Origin: Streptomyces tropicalis
Lineage (GTDB): Bacteria; Actinomycetota; Actinomycetes; Streptomycetales; Streptomycetaceae
DNA length: 64,000 nucleotides
Direction of reading: 5' to 3'
Assembly (NCBI RefSeq): GCF_029269835.1
Contig: NZ_JARJBB010000018.1
Coordinates: forward strand, 57,311-121,310
Position 1 is the stretch's first letter; each line of letters opens with the position of its first letter. The translations under genes were made by a program, and so were the position numbers. Positions 23,794 to 31,891 of the stretch are shown here, piece by piece. Below the pieces are notes generated by a model that saw only the letters and a list, made by a program, of their open reading frames with translations, did not search any database and was not told the DNA's origin.

Positions 23794-24680
23794 AACCCCA
23801 CCGCCCCTGGCACGGCGTCCTGGTCGCCACCGCCCTGCCGCTGCGCGCCGACCTCGGCGTCGACTACGACCGCTACGCCGAGCACTGCGCCTGGCTCGTC
23901 GACCAGGGCTGCGACGGCGTCGTCCCGAACGGCTCGCTCGGCGAGTACCAGGTGCTCACCCCCGAGGAGCGCGCCCGCGTCGTCGACACCGCGGTCGCCG
24001 TCGTCGGCGGGCAGCGCGTGGTGCCGGGCGTGGCGGCCTACGGATCCGCCGAGGCGCGCCGCTGGGCCGAGCAGGCGGCCGGCGCGGGCTGCCGGGCGGT
24101 GATGCTGCTGCCGCCCAACGCCTACCGCGCCGACGAGCGCGCGGTCCTCGCCCACTACGCCGAGGTGGCGAGGGCGGGCCTGCCGGTCGTGGCCTACAAC
24201 AACCCCGTCGACACCAAGGTGGACCTGGTGCCGGAACTGCTGGCGAGACTGCACGGCGAAGGGTACGTGCAGGCCGTCAAGGAGTTCTCCGGAGACGTCC
24301 GCCGTGCCTACCGGATCGCCGAACTGGCCCCGGAACTGGACCTGCTGGCCGGCGCCGACGACGTGGTGCTGGAACTGGCCCTGGCCGGCGCCCGCGGCTG
24401 GGTGGCCGGCTTCCCCAACGCCCTGCCCGGCGCCTGCGTGGAGCTGTTCCACGCGGCCGCCGACGGCGACCTGGTCACGGCACGGCACCTGTACCGGCAG
24501 CTCCACCCGCTGCTGCGCTGGGACTCGCGGACCGAGTTCGTGCAGGCCGTCAAGACGTCCATGGACGCCGTGGGCCGGTACGGGGGGCCGGTCAGGCCGC
24601 CGCGGATGCCGCTCCTGCCCGCGCAGGAGGCGGCCGTGCGCGCCGCCACCGAGAAGGCCGTCGCCGCGGGCCTCGGCTAG
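23790..24680 (+). CDS. DapA-family lyase, probable pyrroline-4-hydroxy-2-carboxylate deaminase
   Basis: 296-aa (beta/alpha)8 aldolase of the dihydrodipicolinate synthase family. The Schiff-base lysine is Lys164 in QAVKEFSGD, and the proton-relay tyrosine is Tyr136 in VVAYNNP. The substrate loop NGSLGEY replaces the GTTGE of true DapA, which argues against lysine biosynthesis. In hydroxyproline operons this family converts pyrroline-4-hydroxy-2-carboxylate to 2-oxoglutarate semialdehyde and ammonia. ATG at 23790 overlaps the previous stop (ATGA) and follows GAGGAAGGA. Confidence 0.88.
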   Translation: MKPHRPWHGVLVATALPLRADLGVDYDRYAEHCAWLVDQGCDGVVPNGSLGEYQVLTPEERARVVDTAVAVVGGQRVVPGVAAYGSAEARRWAEQAAGAGCRAVMLLPPNAYRADERAVLAHYAEVARAGLPVVAYNNPVDTKVDLVPELLARLHGEGYVQAVKEFSGDVRRAYRIAELAPELDLLAGADDVVLELALAGARGWVAGFPNALPGACVELFHAAADGDLVTARHLYRQLHPLLRWDSRTEFVQAVKTSMDAVGRYGGPVRPPRMPLLPAQEAAVRAATEKAVAAGLG

Positions 24681-24691
24681 GCGGCCCCGGC

Positions 24692-25693
24692 ATGCGCAGC
24701 AGACTCGTCCTGCACGCCGTCGACTCGCACACCGAGGGCATGCCCACCCGCGTGGTGACCGGCGGGATCGGCACCCTGCCCGGCGCGACCATGAACGAGC
24801 GGCGGCTGTGGTTCCGCGAACACCGCGACGACGTCAAGCGGTTGCTGATGAACGAACCGCGCGGCCACGCCGCCATGAGCGGCGCCGTCCTCCAGCCGAC
24901 TACCCGGCCCGACTGCGACTGGGGCGTCGTCTACATCGAGGTCTCCGGCTACCTCCCGATGTGCGGCCACGGCACCATCGGCGTGGCGACCGTGCTCGTC
25001 GAGACCGGCATGGTCGAGGTCGTCGAACCGGTCACCACCATCCGGCTGGACACCCCGGCCGGCCCGGTGACCGCGGAGGTCGCCGTCGAGGGCGGCGCCG
25101 CCCGCGCGGTCACCCTCACGAACGTGCCGTCCTTCAGCGCCGGACTCGACCGCACCGCCACCCTGCCCGACGGGCGCACGGTGACGTACGACCTCGCCTA
25201 CGGCGGGAACTTCTACGCCATCCTGCCGCTCGACCGGTTGGGCCTGCCCTTCGACCGCGCCCGCAAGGACGACATCCTCGCGGCGGGCCTGGCGCTGATG
25301 GACGCCGTGAACGCGGCGGGCGAGCCGGTGCACCCGGAGGACCCGTCCATCCGCGGCCTGCACCACGTCCACCTGTACGCGCCGGACTCCACCGCCCGCC
25401 ACGCCCGGCACGCCATGGTGATCAGCCCCGGCTGGTTCGACCGCTCGCCGTGCGGCACCGGCACCAGCGCGCGGATGGCGCAACTGCACGCCCGGGGCGA
25501 ACTGCCCCTGCACACCGACTTCGTGAACGAGTCCTTCATCGGCACCCGGTTCACCGGGCGGCTCCTGGGCACCACCACGGTCGCCGGGCACCCCGCGGTG
25601 CTGCCCCGCTTCACCGGCCGCGCGTGGATCACCGGAACCGCCCAGTACCTGCTGGACCCGGACGACCCCTTCCCCTCCGGGTTCGTGCTCTAG
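24692..25693 (+). CDS. 4-hydroxyproline 2-epimerase (proline racemase family)
   Basis: 333-aa cofactor-independent epimerase interconverting trans-4-hydroxy-L-proline and cis-4-hydroxy-D-proline. Both catalytic thiols are present: Cys91 in MCGHGTIG and Cys254 in SPCGTGTSA. This separates it from trans-3-hydroxyproline dehydratases, which carry Thr at the second position. HTEGMPTRVV near the N-terminus is the usual substrate loop. It is the entry enzyme of the pathway encoded by the four genes before it. Confidence 0.92.
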   Translation: MRSRLVLHAVDSHTEGMPTRVVTGGIGTLPGATMNERRLWFREHRDDVKRLLMNEPRGHAAMSGAVLQPTTRPDCDWGVVYIEVSGYLPMCGHGTIGVATVLVETGMVEVVEPVTTIRLDTPAGPVTAEVAVEGGAARAVTLTNVPSFSAGLDRTATLPDGRTVTYDLAYGGNFYAILPLDRLGLPFDRARKDDILAAGLALMDAVNAAGEPVHPEDPSIRGLHHVHLYAPDSTARHARHAMVISPGWFDRSPCGTGTSARMAQLHARGELPLHTDFVNESFIGTRFTGRLLGTTTVAGHPAVLPRFTGRAWITGTAQYLLDPDDPFPSGFVL

Positions 25694-25744
25694 AAGCCTC
25701 CCGGCCGCCACCGACACCGTCCGCACCGAGGGAGAGGGGGCCGC

Positions 25745-26413
25745 ATGGCACCGCAGCACAGCCGCGCCCTGCCCGCGCTGGGCAGACGGCCGAGCCTGCG
25801 GGAGCGGGTGGCGGACGCGCTGCGGGCCGCACTGGTCACCGGCGAACTCCGGCCGGGCGAGGTGTACTCCGTGCCCGGCCTGGCCGGCCGCTTCGGCGTC
25901 TCCGCGACCCCGGTGCGCGAGGCGATGCTCGACCTCGCCAAGGAGGGCCTGGTCGACACCGTCCCGAACAAGGGCTTCCGGGTCACCGCGCTCTCCGGGC
26001 GCCGACTCGACGAGTACACCCACGTCCGGTCCCTGATAGAGATCCCGACGACGGCCGCCCTCGCGGCCACCGCGGACCCGGCCCGCCTGCGCGCCCTGCG
26101 CCCCGCCGCGCAGGAGATCGTGGACTGCGCCGCCGCCGGGGACCTCGTCGCGTACATCGAGGCGGACCTGCGCTTCCATCTCGGCCTGCTGGCCCTCGCG
26201 GGCAACGAGCACCTGGTGGAGGTGGTCCGCGACCTGCGCCGCCGCTCCCGCCTGTACGGGCTCGGCGCCCTGGCCGAGCAGGGCCGGCTGACCGCCTCCG
26301 CCGAGGAGCACCTGGAGATCGTGGACGCGCTGATCGCCCGGGACGAGCAGGCCGTGCGCGAGGTGATGACCCGTCACCTCGGGCACGTCCGGGGGCTGTG
26401 GGCCGCACCGTGA
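25745..26413 (+). CDS. GntR/FCD regulator of the hydroxyproline operon
   Basis: 222-aa regulator. The winged HTH spans about 15-80 (LRERVADALRAALVTGELRPGEV, VPGLAGRFGVSATPVREAMLDL, EGLVDTVPNKGFRV). The FCD ligand domain spans about 90-215 with the metal-ligand type residues DLRFHLGLLALAGNEHL and RHLGHV. ATG at 25745 follows GGGAGAGGGGG. As last gene of the operon it would autoregulate and probably binds TATGTGACATA upstream of 20947. It ends 18 bp from the convergent PhzD-like gene. Confidence 0.9.
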   Translation: MAPQHSRALPALGRRPSLRERVADALRAALVTGELRPGEVYSVPGLAGRFGVSATPVREAMLDLAKEGLVDTVPNKGFRVTALSGRRLDEYTHVRSLIEIPTTAALAATADPARLRALRPAAQEIVDCAAAGDLVAYIEADLRFHLGLLALAGNEHLVEVVRDLRRRSRLYGLGALAEQGRLTASAEEHLEIVDALIARDEQAVREVMTRHLGHVRGLWAAP

Positions 26414-26430
26414 CGGGTGGCGGGGCCGGG

Positions 26431-27117
26431 TCAGGGTGCCGACAGCGACGCTCGTCGCGCCCCGTTTCCGCGACCGCCCGCGGCCCCCAGCGCCAGGAGC
26501 GTGCTCCGCGCGGTGGTGACCGACGCGCAGTTCTGGGCGGCATAGGTCAGGGCCAGACGGTGCCTGCCGAGGGAGCAGTCCGCGACCGCGTCGGCGACGA
26601 GGAACGGCTGCACGTCGTGCGAGAAGGCGTCCACCGCCGTCATCAGGACGCCCACGTGGGCGTACACCCCGCACAGGATCAGCTGGTCCCGGCCCGACGA
26701 GCGCAGCAGGTCCAGCAGCCCCGAGCGCACCAGGGCGCTGTAGCGCCACTTGGTGAACACCTGGTCGCCGGGGCGTGGAGCGAGCTCCTCCACGACCTGG
26801 CGGTCCCCGGCGTCGGCCCGCATGCCCGGACCCCAGAAGTCCTTCAGCAGGCCGCGCTGCTCGTCGTCCATGTCGCCCGGCTGCGCCGTGTACACCACCG
26901 GCACGTCCAGTTGGGCGCAGCGGTCCCTCAACAGGCGGCAGTGGTGCAGGAGTTCCGAAGCGGGGGAGCGGTCGGGGGTGAACGGGCGCAGGAAGTAGCG
27001 CTGCATGTCGTGGACGAGGAGGACGGCTCGCCCGGGGTCCGGGACCCAGGGCACCCTGCTCTCCGGCAGGTCGCGCTCGGTGGGCATGGGGTAGGGCGGG
27101 ATCGGGTCGATGCTCAA
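26431..27117 (-). CDS. PhzD-like isochorismatase (2-amino-2-deoxyisochorismate hydrolase)
   Basis: 228-aa isochorismatase. Its close resemblance to PhzD runs along the whole chain: GRAVLLVHDMQRYFLRPF (general acid Asp37), YTAQPGDMDDEQRGLLKDFWG, VFTKWRYSAL (the active-site Lys), DQLILCGVYAHVGVL and FLVADAVADCS. PhzD removes pyruvate from ADIC to give 2,3-dihydro-3-hydroxyanthranilate. TTG at 27117 is chosen because GAGG lies 5 nt upstream and homology (LPLxIDPIPPYPMPT) starts there; the ATG at 27087 has no ribosome-binding site. A C-terminal extension of about 15 residues is poorly conserved. It is last in the malic enzyme-phzC-phzD operon. Confidence 0.9.
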   Translation of the reverse strand: MSIDPIPPYPMPTERDLPESRVPWVPDPGRAVLLVHDMQRYFLRPFTPDRSPASELLHHCRLLRDRCAQLDVPVVYTAQPGDMDDEQRGLLKDFWGPGMRADAGDRQVVEELAPRPGDQVFTKWRYSALVRSGLLDLLRSSGRDQLILCGVYAHVGVLMTAVDAFSHDVQPFLVADAVADCSLGRHRLALTYAAQNCASVTTARSTLLALGAAGGRGNGARRASLSAP

Positions 27118-27167
27118 CGGAACCTCGCAGGGGAGCGTGCAGGGGTGGGGAGGGCCGGCGACCGGGC

Positions 27168-28273
27168 TCACGCGCGCCAGGCGGCGGCGACCGACAGGGC
27201 CTGGGCCGGGTTGAGACGGGGGTCGCACAGGGTGGTGTAGGGCCCGCGGAGCCCCGGGCCGGCCAGGTCCGCCGGGTCGGCGACGCACTCGGCCACCGCG
27301 TCGGGTGTCGCCTCCAGATGGAGACCGCCCGCCACACCGCCCCCCTGCCGTACCCCGGCCAGGAACTCACCGACCTCCTGCAGCACGTCCGTCATCAACC
27401 GCGTCTTGCGGCCGTCCGGCGCAGTGACGGTGTTGCCGTGCAGCGGGTCGCTCAGCCACACAGCGTCAGCAGCTCCGCGGGGGTGCACCGCGGGCCGATC
27501 TTGCAGGCGACCGGATTGACGACGTCGGCGAGGAGCCGTACATGGGCGCCTCCCGGGTTGCGGGTCCGCTCCCCGATCCACGGCCAATGGGTGGAGCTGA
27601 GGAGCAGCCTGCCGTCGTCCGAGCGGCGCAGGGACGGCAGTTCGTAGTCGAGCAGCAGGGCCTCATGGCTCGTCCAGACCACCGGATCGGGCAGCGGGGT
27701 CCAGGTGGCGCGGTGGCGGCGCAGGCGGTCCATGGCCGCGGCGGCGGCCCGGTAGCCGGTGACCAGCCGGAGCGGATCGGGCCGCCGCGCCATCGGCTCG
27801 GGCTCCGCTCCGTTGACCACCAGGCCCCGGAAGACGGGCAGTTCCCGGCCGCCCACGATCTCGGTGGGCCGCGACCGGGGCTTGGCGAACTGGCCGGCGA
27901 TCCGCCCGACGCGGACGACGGGCAGCCCCGTGTTCATACGGACGACGCCGGCGAGGGCGTCCAGCAGACCGGTCTTGCGGTCGACGATCTCCGGGGTGCA
28001 GTCGGCCGGGTCCTCCGCGCAGTCGCCGGCCTGCACGACGAGCAGCCGACCCGCCGCGGCCTCGGCCAGCAGCGACCTCAACTGCCGTACCTCGTCCCAG
28101 GCGACGAGTCCGGGCAGGGCGGCGAGGTCCGCCCGCACCTTCTCCACCAGCCAGGCGTCCCCCCAGTCCGGCTGCTGGCCCGCGGGCAGGCGCCGGTAGC
28201 GGTCCAGCGCGGAGCCGGCCGGAGGCGAGCGGAACAGGTCGGGTGCGGCGAGTGTGCCGGCGGGACTGATCAC
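27168..28273 (-). pseudogene. PhzC-like class II DAHP synthase, broken by internal deletion and frameshift
   Basis: The gene reads as two frames. Codons from GTG at 28273 give an intact N-terminal class II DAHP synthase: LLVVQAGDCAEDP, RIAGQFAKPRS, TSHEALLLDYE, STHWPWIGERTR and NPVACKIGPRCTPAELLTLC. At about 27462 the frame shifts, and sequence resumes as VWLSDPLHGNTVTAPDGRKT through to the C-terminus. About 40 residues normally lying between these points, including the Arg-Met-Gly phosphate-binding segment, are absent. A deletion of this size cannot be a sequencing slip, so the enzyme is almost certainly inactive. GTG at 28273 overlaps the malic enzyme stop (GTGA), with GGAGGA upstream. Chorismate supply must come from primary DAHP synthase. 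Confidence 0.85.
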
Positions 28274-29577
28274 GGCTGGTCCTCCGGGTGGGCGGGGGCG
28301 AGCGGGACGGGGTGCGGTTCCGGGGCGGCGCCGGCGGGTCGGGAGCCGGCACCGGCCACCGGATCGGCGTCCGGCCGGGCTTCCGGTGCGGACGCCGCCT
28401 CGGGGGCGCGTGCCGCGGCCGCCACCGCGGCGGCCACCTCCGGTGCCACCCGCGGGTCCAGGACGTCCGGGACCACCCGGTGCGCCGCCAGGTCGTCCGA
28501 GGCCAGGCCGACGATGGCGTCGGCAGCGGCCAGCATCATCCGGTCCGTGATGCGGGAGGCGCCCGCGTCGAGCGCGCCTCGGAAGATCCCGGGGCAGGCC
28601 AGGAGGTTGCTGATCTGGTTGGGGTGGTCGCTGCGGCCGGTGGCGACGACGGCCGCGTGCCGGGCCGCTGCCTCCGGTGCGATCTCCGGGGTCGGGTTCG
28701 ACAGGGCGAAGACCACCGCCCCCGGCGCCATCGAGGCGATCAGCTCCTCCGGCACGGTCGCCGAGGACACCCCGACGAACACGTCGGCACCCGGCAGTAC
28801 GTCGGCCAGTCCACCGCGCCGGTGCGGCGGCCCGGTCAGCTCGGCCAGCCGCTCCTTCGCCGGTGTCAGCCCCGGCCGGTCGCGGTGCACCACCCCCTGC
28901 GAGTCCAGCACGGTGACCTCGCCGGCCCCGGCGGCCGCCAGCATCCGGGCGCAGGCGCTCCCGGCGGCCCCGGCCCCGGAGACCACCACGCGCATCGCGC
29001 CCAGCGGCTTCCCCAGCAGCAGGGCCGAGCTGCGCAGCGCGGCCAGCACCACGACGGCGGTGCCGTGCTGGTCGTTGTGCATCACCGGGCAGTCCAGCGC
29101 CGCGTCGAGGGCCCTCTCCAGCTCGAAGCAGCGGGGCGCGGCCACGTCCTCCAGGTTGACCGCGCCGAAGGACGGGCGCAGCCGGGCGAGCGTCTCCACG
29201 ATCTCGTCCACGTCCTGGGTGCGCAGCACCAGCGGGATGGAGTCGAGACCGCCCAGCGCCTTGAACAGCGCCGACTTGCCCTCCATCACCGGCAGGGCCG
29301 CCGCCGGCCCGACGTCGCCCAGTCCCAGCACCGCCGTGCCGTCGCTGACGACGGCCACCAGCCGATGCGCCCAGGTGTAGCGGGCGGCCAGCCGGTCGTC
29401 CTCGGCGATGGCACGGCTGACCCGGGCGACGCCCGGGGTGGAGATGACGGACAGGCTCCGGGCGTCCAGCGGGGCCCGGGGAGCGTTCGTACTCAGTTTG
29501 CCGCCCACATGGGCCTGGAATATCTCGGCCTCGGTGAGCAGTTCGGAACGGGTCCGATGGGTGACCGACACAGGCAT
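28270..29577 (-). CDS. Malic enzyme (malate dehydrogenase, oxaloacetate-decarboxylating)
   Basis: 435-aa malic enzyme of the short bacterial type, turning malate into pyruvate, CO2 and NAD(P)H. Motifs include VAVVSDGTAVLGLGDVG, LPVMEGKSALFKALGG, NLEDVAAPRCFELE, PVMHNDQHGTAVVVL, the cofactor loop VVSGAGAAGSACARML and FALSNPTPEI. A Pro/Ala-rich tail of about 50 residues follows the catalytic domain. ATG at 29577 has GAGGAAGG immediately upstream. It is first in an operon with the PhzC- and PhzD-like genes, overlapping phzC by 4 bp. That is unexpected for a central-metabolism enzyme and suggests a dedicated supply of pyruvate or reducing power. Confidence 0.92.
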   Translation of the reverse strand: MPVSVTHRTRSELLTEAEIFQAHVGGKLSTNAPRAPLDARSLSVISTPGVARVSRAIAEDDRLAARYTWAHRLVAVVSDGTAVLGLGDVGPAAALPVMEGKSALFKALGGLDSIPLVLRTQDVDEIVETLARLRPSFGAVNLEDVAAPRCFELERALDAALDCPVMHNDQHGTAVVVLAALRSSALLLGKPLGAMRVVVSGAGAAGSACARMLAAAGAGEVTVLDSQGVVHRDRPGLTPAKERLAELTGPPHRRGGLADVLPGADVFVGVSSATVPEELIASMAPGAVVFALSNPTPEIAPEAAARHAAVVATGRSDHPNQISNLLACPGIFRGALDAGASRITDRMMLAAADAIVGLASDDLAAHRVVPDVLDPRVAPEVAAAVAAAARAPEAASAPEARPDADPVAGAGSRPAGAAPEPHPVPLAPAHPEDQP

Positions 29578-29608
29578 CCCTTCCTCGGGGAGCGGGTGAT
29601 CGCCCTCG

Positions 29609-29651
29609 ACGCTAGCCGCGGCGGCCGGGCGGCGGAACTACTCGTCCGAGT
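29609..29651 (-). promoter_or_regulatory. Putative promoter and activator site for the malic enzyme-phzC-phzD operon
   Basis: Read on the minus strand, TTCCGC (29637-29632), a 17-bp spacer and TAGCGT (29614-29609) form a possible -35/-10 pair. ACTCG-TC-CGAGT (29640-29651), a near-palindrome containing the minus-strand element CGAGTAGTT, lies directly upstream of the -35. That position suits an activator of the LuxR type. Confidence 0.45.
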
Positions 29652-29718
29652 GGGTGGGCCGCCCTCGGACCGCCCCGGTGCGCCGCGGCCCCGCGGACCC
29701 CCGGCAGGCCCGCACGTT

Positions 29719-29727
29719 CGAGTAGTT
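29719..29727 (+). promoter_or_regulatory. CGAGTAGTT element facing the phzE operon
   Basis: The 9-mer CGAGTAGTT occurs here on the plus strand and at 29636-29644 on the minus strand. One copy points at each divergent operon, 83 bp apart centre to centre. The symmetrical arrangement suggests binding by one cluster regulator. Confidence 0.45.
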
Positions 29728-29795
29728 GTAGGCGGCACGGGCCCTGCGGAAGGCTCGTCGGTGTCTCCCTTCCTTTTCCCAGGCTCACCCGAATC

Positions 29796-29818
29796 GCCAT
29801 TCCCGCTGCGGGAATGGC
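29796..29818 (+). promoter_or_regulatory. Perfect hairpin/operator just upstream of the phzE ribosome-binding site
   Basis: GCCATTCCCG (29796-29805) and CGGGAATGGC (29809-29818) are perfect 10-bp arms with a 3-nt loop, ending 13 bp before AGGAGG (29832-29837). In DNA this is a 23-bp palindromic operator; in RNA it is a stable stem in the 5' leader. A simple terminator is unlikely because no U-run follows. Confidence 0.6.
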
Positions 29819-29841
29819 CCGCCGTATTCGTAGGAGGCGCC

Positions 29842-31872
29842 ATGACCGGTCTGCTCGGCACCCTGCTCGCCCCGGACGGCGAACCCCCCGCCTACGCCCT
29901 GCTGCACCGTCCGGAGAGCGGCGCGCCCGATCGGGTCGACGTGCTCGTGGGGGACCTGAGCGAGCCTGCGTCCCTCGCCGACCTTCCGCTCGACGACGCA
30001 GCGGCGCCCCTCCGCGACGCCGGCGAGCGGCACGACCTGCTGGCCGTCGTCCCGTTCCGGCAGCTGGCCGAACGGGGTTTCGCCGCAGTCGACGACGGAG
30101 CCCCGCTGCTCGCCCTGCGCGTCACCGGCCAGGAGTCGGTGCCCCTGACCGAGATGCTGCGCCAGCTGCCCGACGAGCGCCCGGCCGTGCGTGACGCCGG
30201 CTTCGTCGTGGACGACGCGGCCTACACCGACCTGGTGAGGACCGTGCTGAGCGAGGAGATCGGCAGCGGCCGCGGAGCCAACTTCGTCATCGAGCGGCCC
30301 TTCACGGCCGAACTCGATCCCTGCGGCCCCGACACGGCGCTGTCCGTCTTCCGCCGGCTGCTGCTCCAGGAGCGCGGCACCTACTGGACGTTCCTGGTCC
30401 GGGCCGGCGACCGTACCTTCGTCGGTGCCTCCCCGGAGCGGCACGTCAGCGCCGTGGGCGGCGAGGTGGTGATGAACCCCATCAGCGGCACCTATCGCTA
30501 CCCGCCCGAAGGGCCGTCGCTCACGGGACTGCTGTCCTTCCTGGCGGACCGCAAGGAGACCGACGAGCTGCTGATGGTGGTGGACGAGGAACTGAAGATG
30601 ATGGGCCGCATCTGCGAGCGGGGCGGGCGCATCGTGGGCCCGTTCCTGAAGCCGATGGCCCGGCTCGCCCACACCGAGTACCTCATCAGGGGGCGCAGCA
30701 CCCGGCCGGTGCCGGACATCCTGCGCGAGACCCTCTTCGCCCCGACCGTGACCGGCAGCCCTCTGCAGAGCGCCTGCGAGGTGATCAGCCGCTACGAACC
30801 GGACGGCCGCGGCTACTACAGCGGAGTGCTCGCCCTGGTCGGGCGGGACGCGGCGGATGACCGCCGGCTCGACTCGGCCATCATGATCCGCACGGCGGGG
30901 ATCGATCGCGCCGGCCGCATGCGCGTCGGCGTCGGCGCGACCCTCGTCCGGCACTCCGACCCGGAGGCGGAACTCGCCGAGACGCACGCCAAGGCGGCCG
31001 GGCTGCTGGCCGCCGTGCACGGCGTCCGGCAGCCGTCCCCGGCGGGAGAGGACCCGTACGGGGCGGAGCCGGCCGGGGCCGGGCCCGGGGCGCGCGTGCC
31101 GGCGCGGGCCCGGGACGAGCCGGCCGGAACCGGGCCGGAGTCCGCCCGCAGCGCACCCGACTGGTCGGTCGATCCCCGCGTCCGCGCCGCTCTGGCCGGT
31201 CGCAACACCTCCCTGGCCCCGTTCTGGCTGGACCGCGGCGACGATCGTCCCGGCGGCCTGCGCGGAAGCGTGCTCCTCGTCGACGCGGAGGACACCTTCA
31301 CCGCGATGCTCGGGCACCAACTCGGCGCGCTCGGGCTGGCCCCGTGCATCCGGCGGTGGGACGAACTGACGGGCACGGACGACACGGAGGGGTACGACCT
31401 CGTCGTCGTCGGGCCGGGCCCGGGCGACCCGCGTGCGGGAGCCGGCCCCAAGATCGACACCCTGCGCGCCCTCACCCGCCGGCTCCTCCACGGCGCGGCC
31501 CCGTTCCTCTCGGTCTGCCTCGGCCACCAGGTCCTCGCCGGGGAACTCGGGCTGCCCCTGATCCGCAAGCCCCACCCGCACCAGGGCCGCCAGCGTGTGA
31601 TCGACCTGTTCGGCCGGCGCCGCCGGGTCGGCTTCTACAACAGCTTCGCCGCCGTCGCGGACCGCGACCGCCTGTGCCCACCGGGCCTGCCGGGGGCTCC
31701 GGTGCAGGTCAGCCGGGACACCGCGACGCACGAGGTGCACGCTCTGCGCGGCCCGCACTTCGAGTCCCTGCAGTTCCACCCCGAGTCCGTCCTGAGCACC
31801 CACGGCTTCGACGTCCTGCGCGAGGCGGCGACGGGGCTGCTCGCCGTGCCCGCCACCGCCCACAGCGCCTGA
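29842..31872 (+). CDS. PhzE-like 2-amino-2-deoxyisochorismate (ADIC) synthase, fused synthase and glutaminase
   Basis: 676-aa two-domain enzyme of the anthranilate synthase superfamily. The chorismate-binding half (about 110-400) carries FVIERPFTAELD, VGASPERHV, MNPISGTYRY, KETDELLMVVDEELKMM and YYSGVLALVG. A Pro/Ala/Glu linker (about 405-440) leads to the class I glutaminase (about 470-670) with SVCLGHQ (Cys559) and QFHPES as catalytic His-Glu. The residue pattern follows PhzE rather than TrpE/TrpG: the synthase and glutaminase are fused, and the alternative-product motif ISGTYRY replaces the usual IAGTRxRG. It would make ADIC from chorismate and glutamine. ATG at 29842 has AGGAGG 4 nt upstream. 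Confidence 0.9.
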   Translation: MTGLLGTLLAPDGEPPAYALLHRPESGAPDRVDVLVGDLSEPASLADLPLDDAAAPLRDAGERHDLLAVVPFRQLAERGFAAVDDGAPLLALRVTGQESVPLTEMLRQLPDERPAVRDAGFVVDDAAYTDLVRTVLSEEIGSGRGANFVIERPFTAELDPCGPDTALSVFRRLLLQERGTYWTFLVRAGDRTFVGASPERHVSAVGGEVVMNPISGTYRYPPEGPSLTGLLSFLADRKETDELLMVVDEELKMMGRICERGGRIVGPFLKPMARLAHTEYLIRGRSTRPVPDILRETLFAPTVTGSPLQSACEVISRYEPDGRGYYSGVLALVGRDAADDRRLDSAIMIRTAGIDRAGRMRVGVGATLVRHSDPEAELAETHAKAAGLLAAVHGVRQPSPAGEDPYGAEPAGAGPGARVPARARDEPAGTGPESARSAPDWSVDPRVRAALAGRNTSLAPFWLDRGDDRPGGLRGSVLLVDAEDTFTAMLGHQLGALGLAPCIRRWDELTGTDDTEGYDLVVVGPGPGDPRAGAGPKIDTLRALTRRLLHGAAPFLSVCLGHQVLAGELGLPLIRKPHPHQGRQRVIDLFGRRRRVGFYNSFAAVADRDRLCPPGLPGAPVQVSRDTATHEVHALRGPHFESLQFHPESVLSTHGFDVLREAATGLLAVPATAHSA

Positions 31873-31891
31873 TCCGGCAGAGGGAGACATC

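Noticed and set aside
24692..25693. Trans-3-hydroxy-L-proline dehydratase
   Set aside because: Both catalytic cysteines are present; the dehydratase has Thr in place of the second.
27440..27480. Programmed frameshift in phzC
   Set aside because: About 40 conserved residues are missing at the join, so a ribosomal frameshift would not restore a normal protein.
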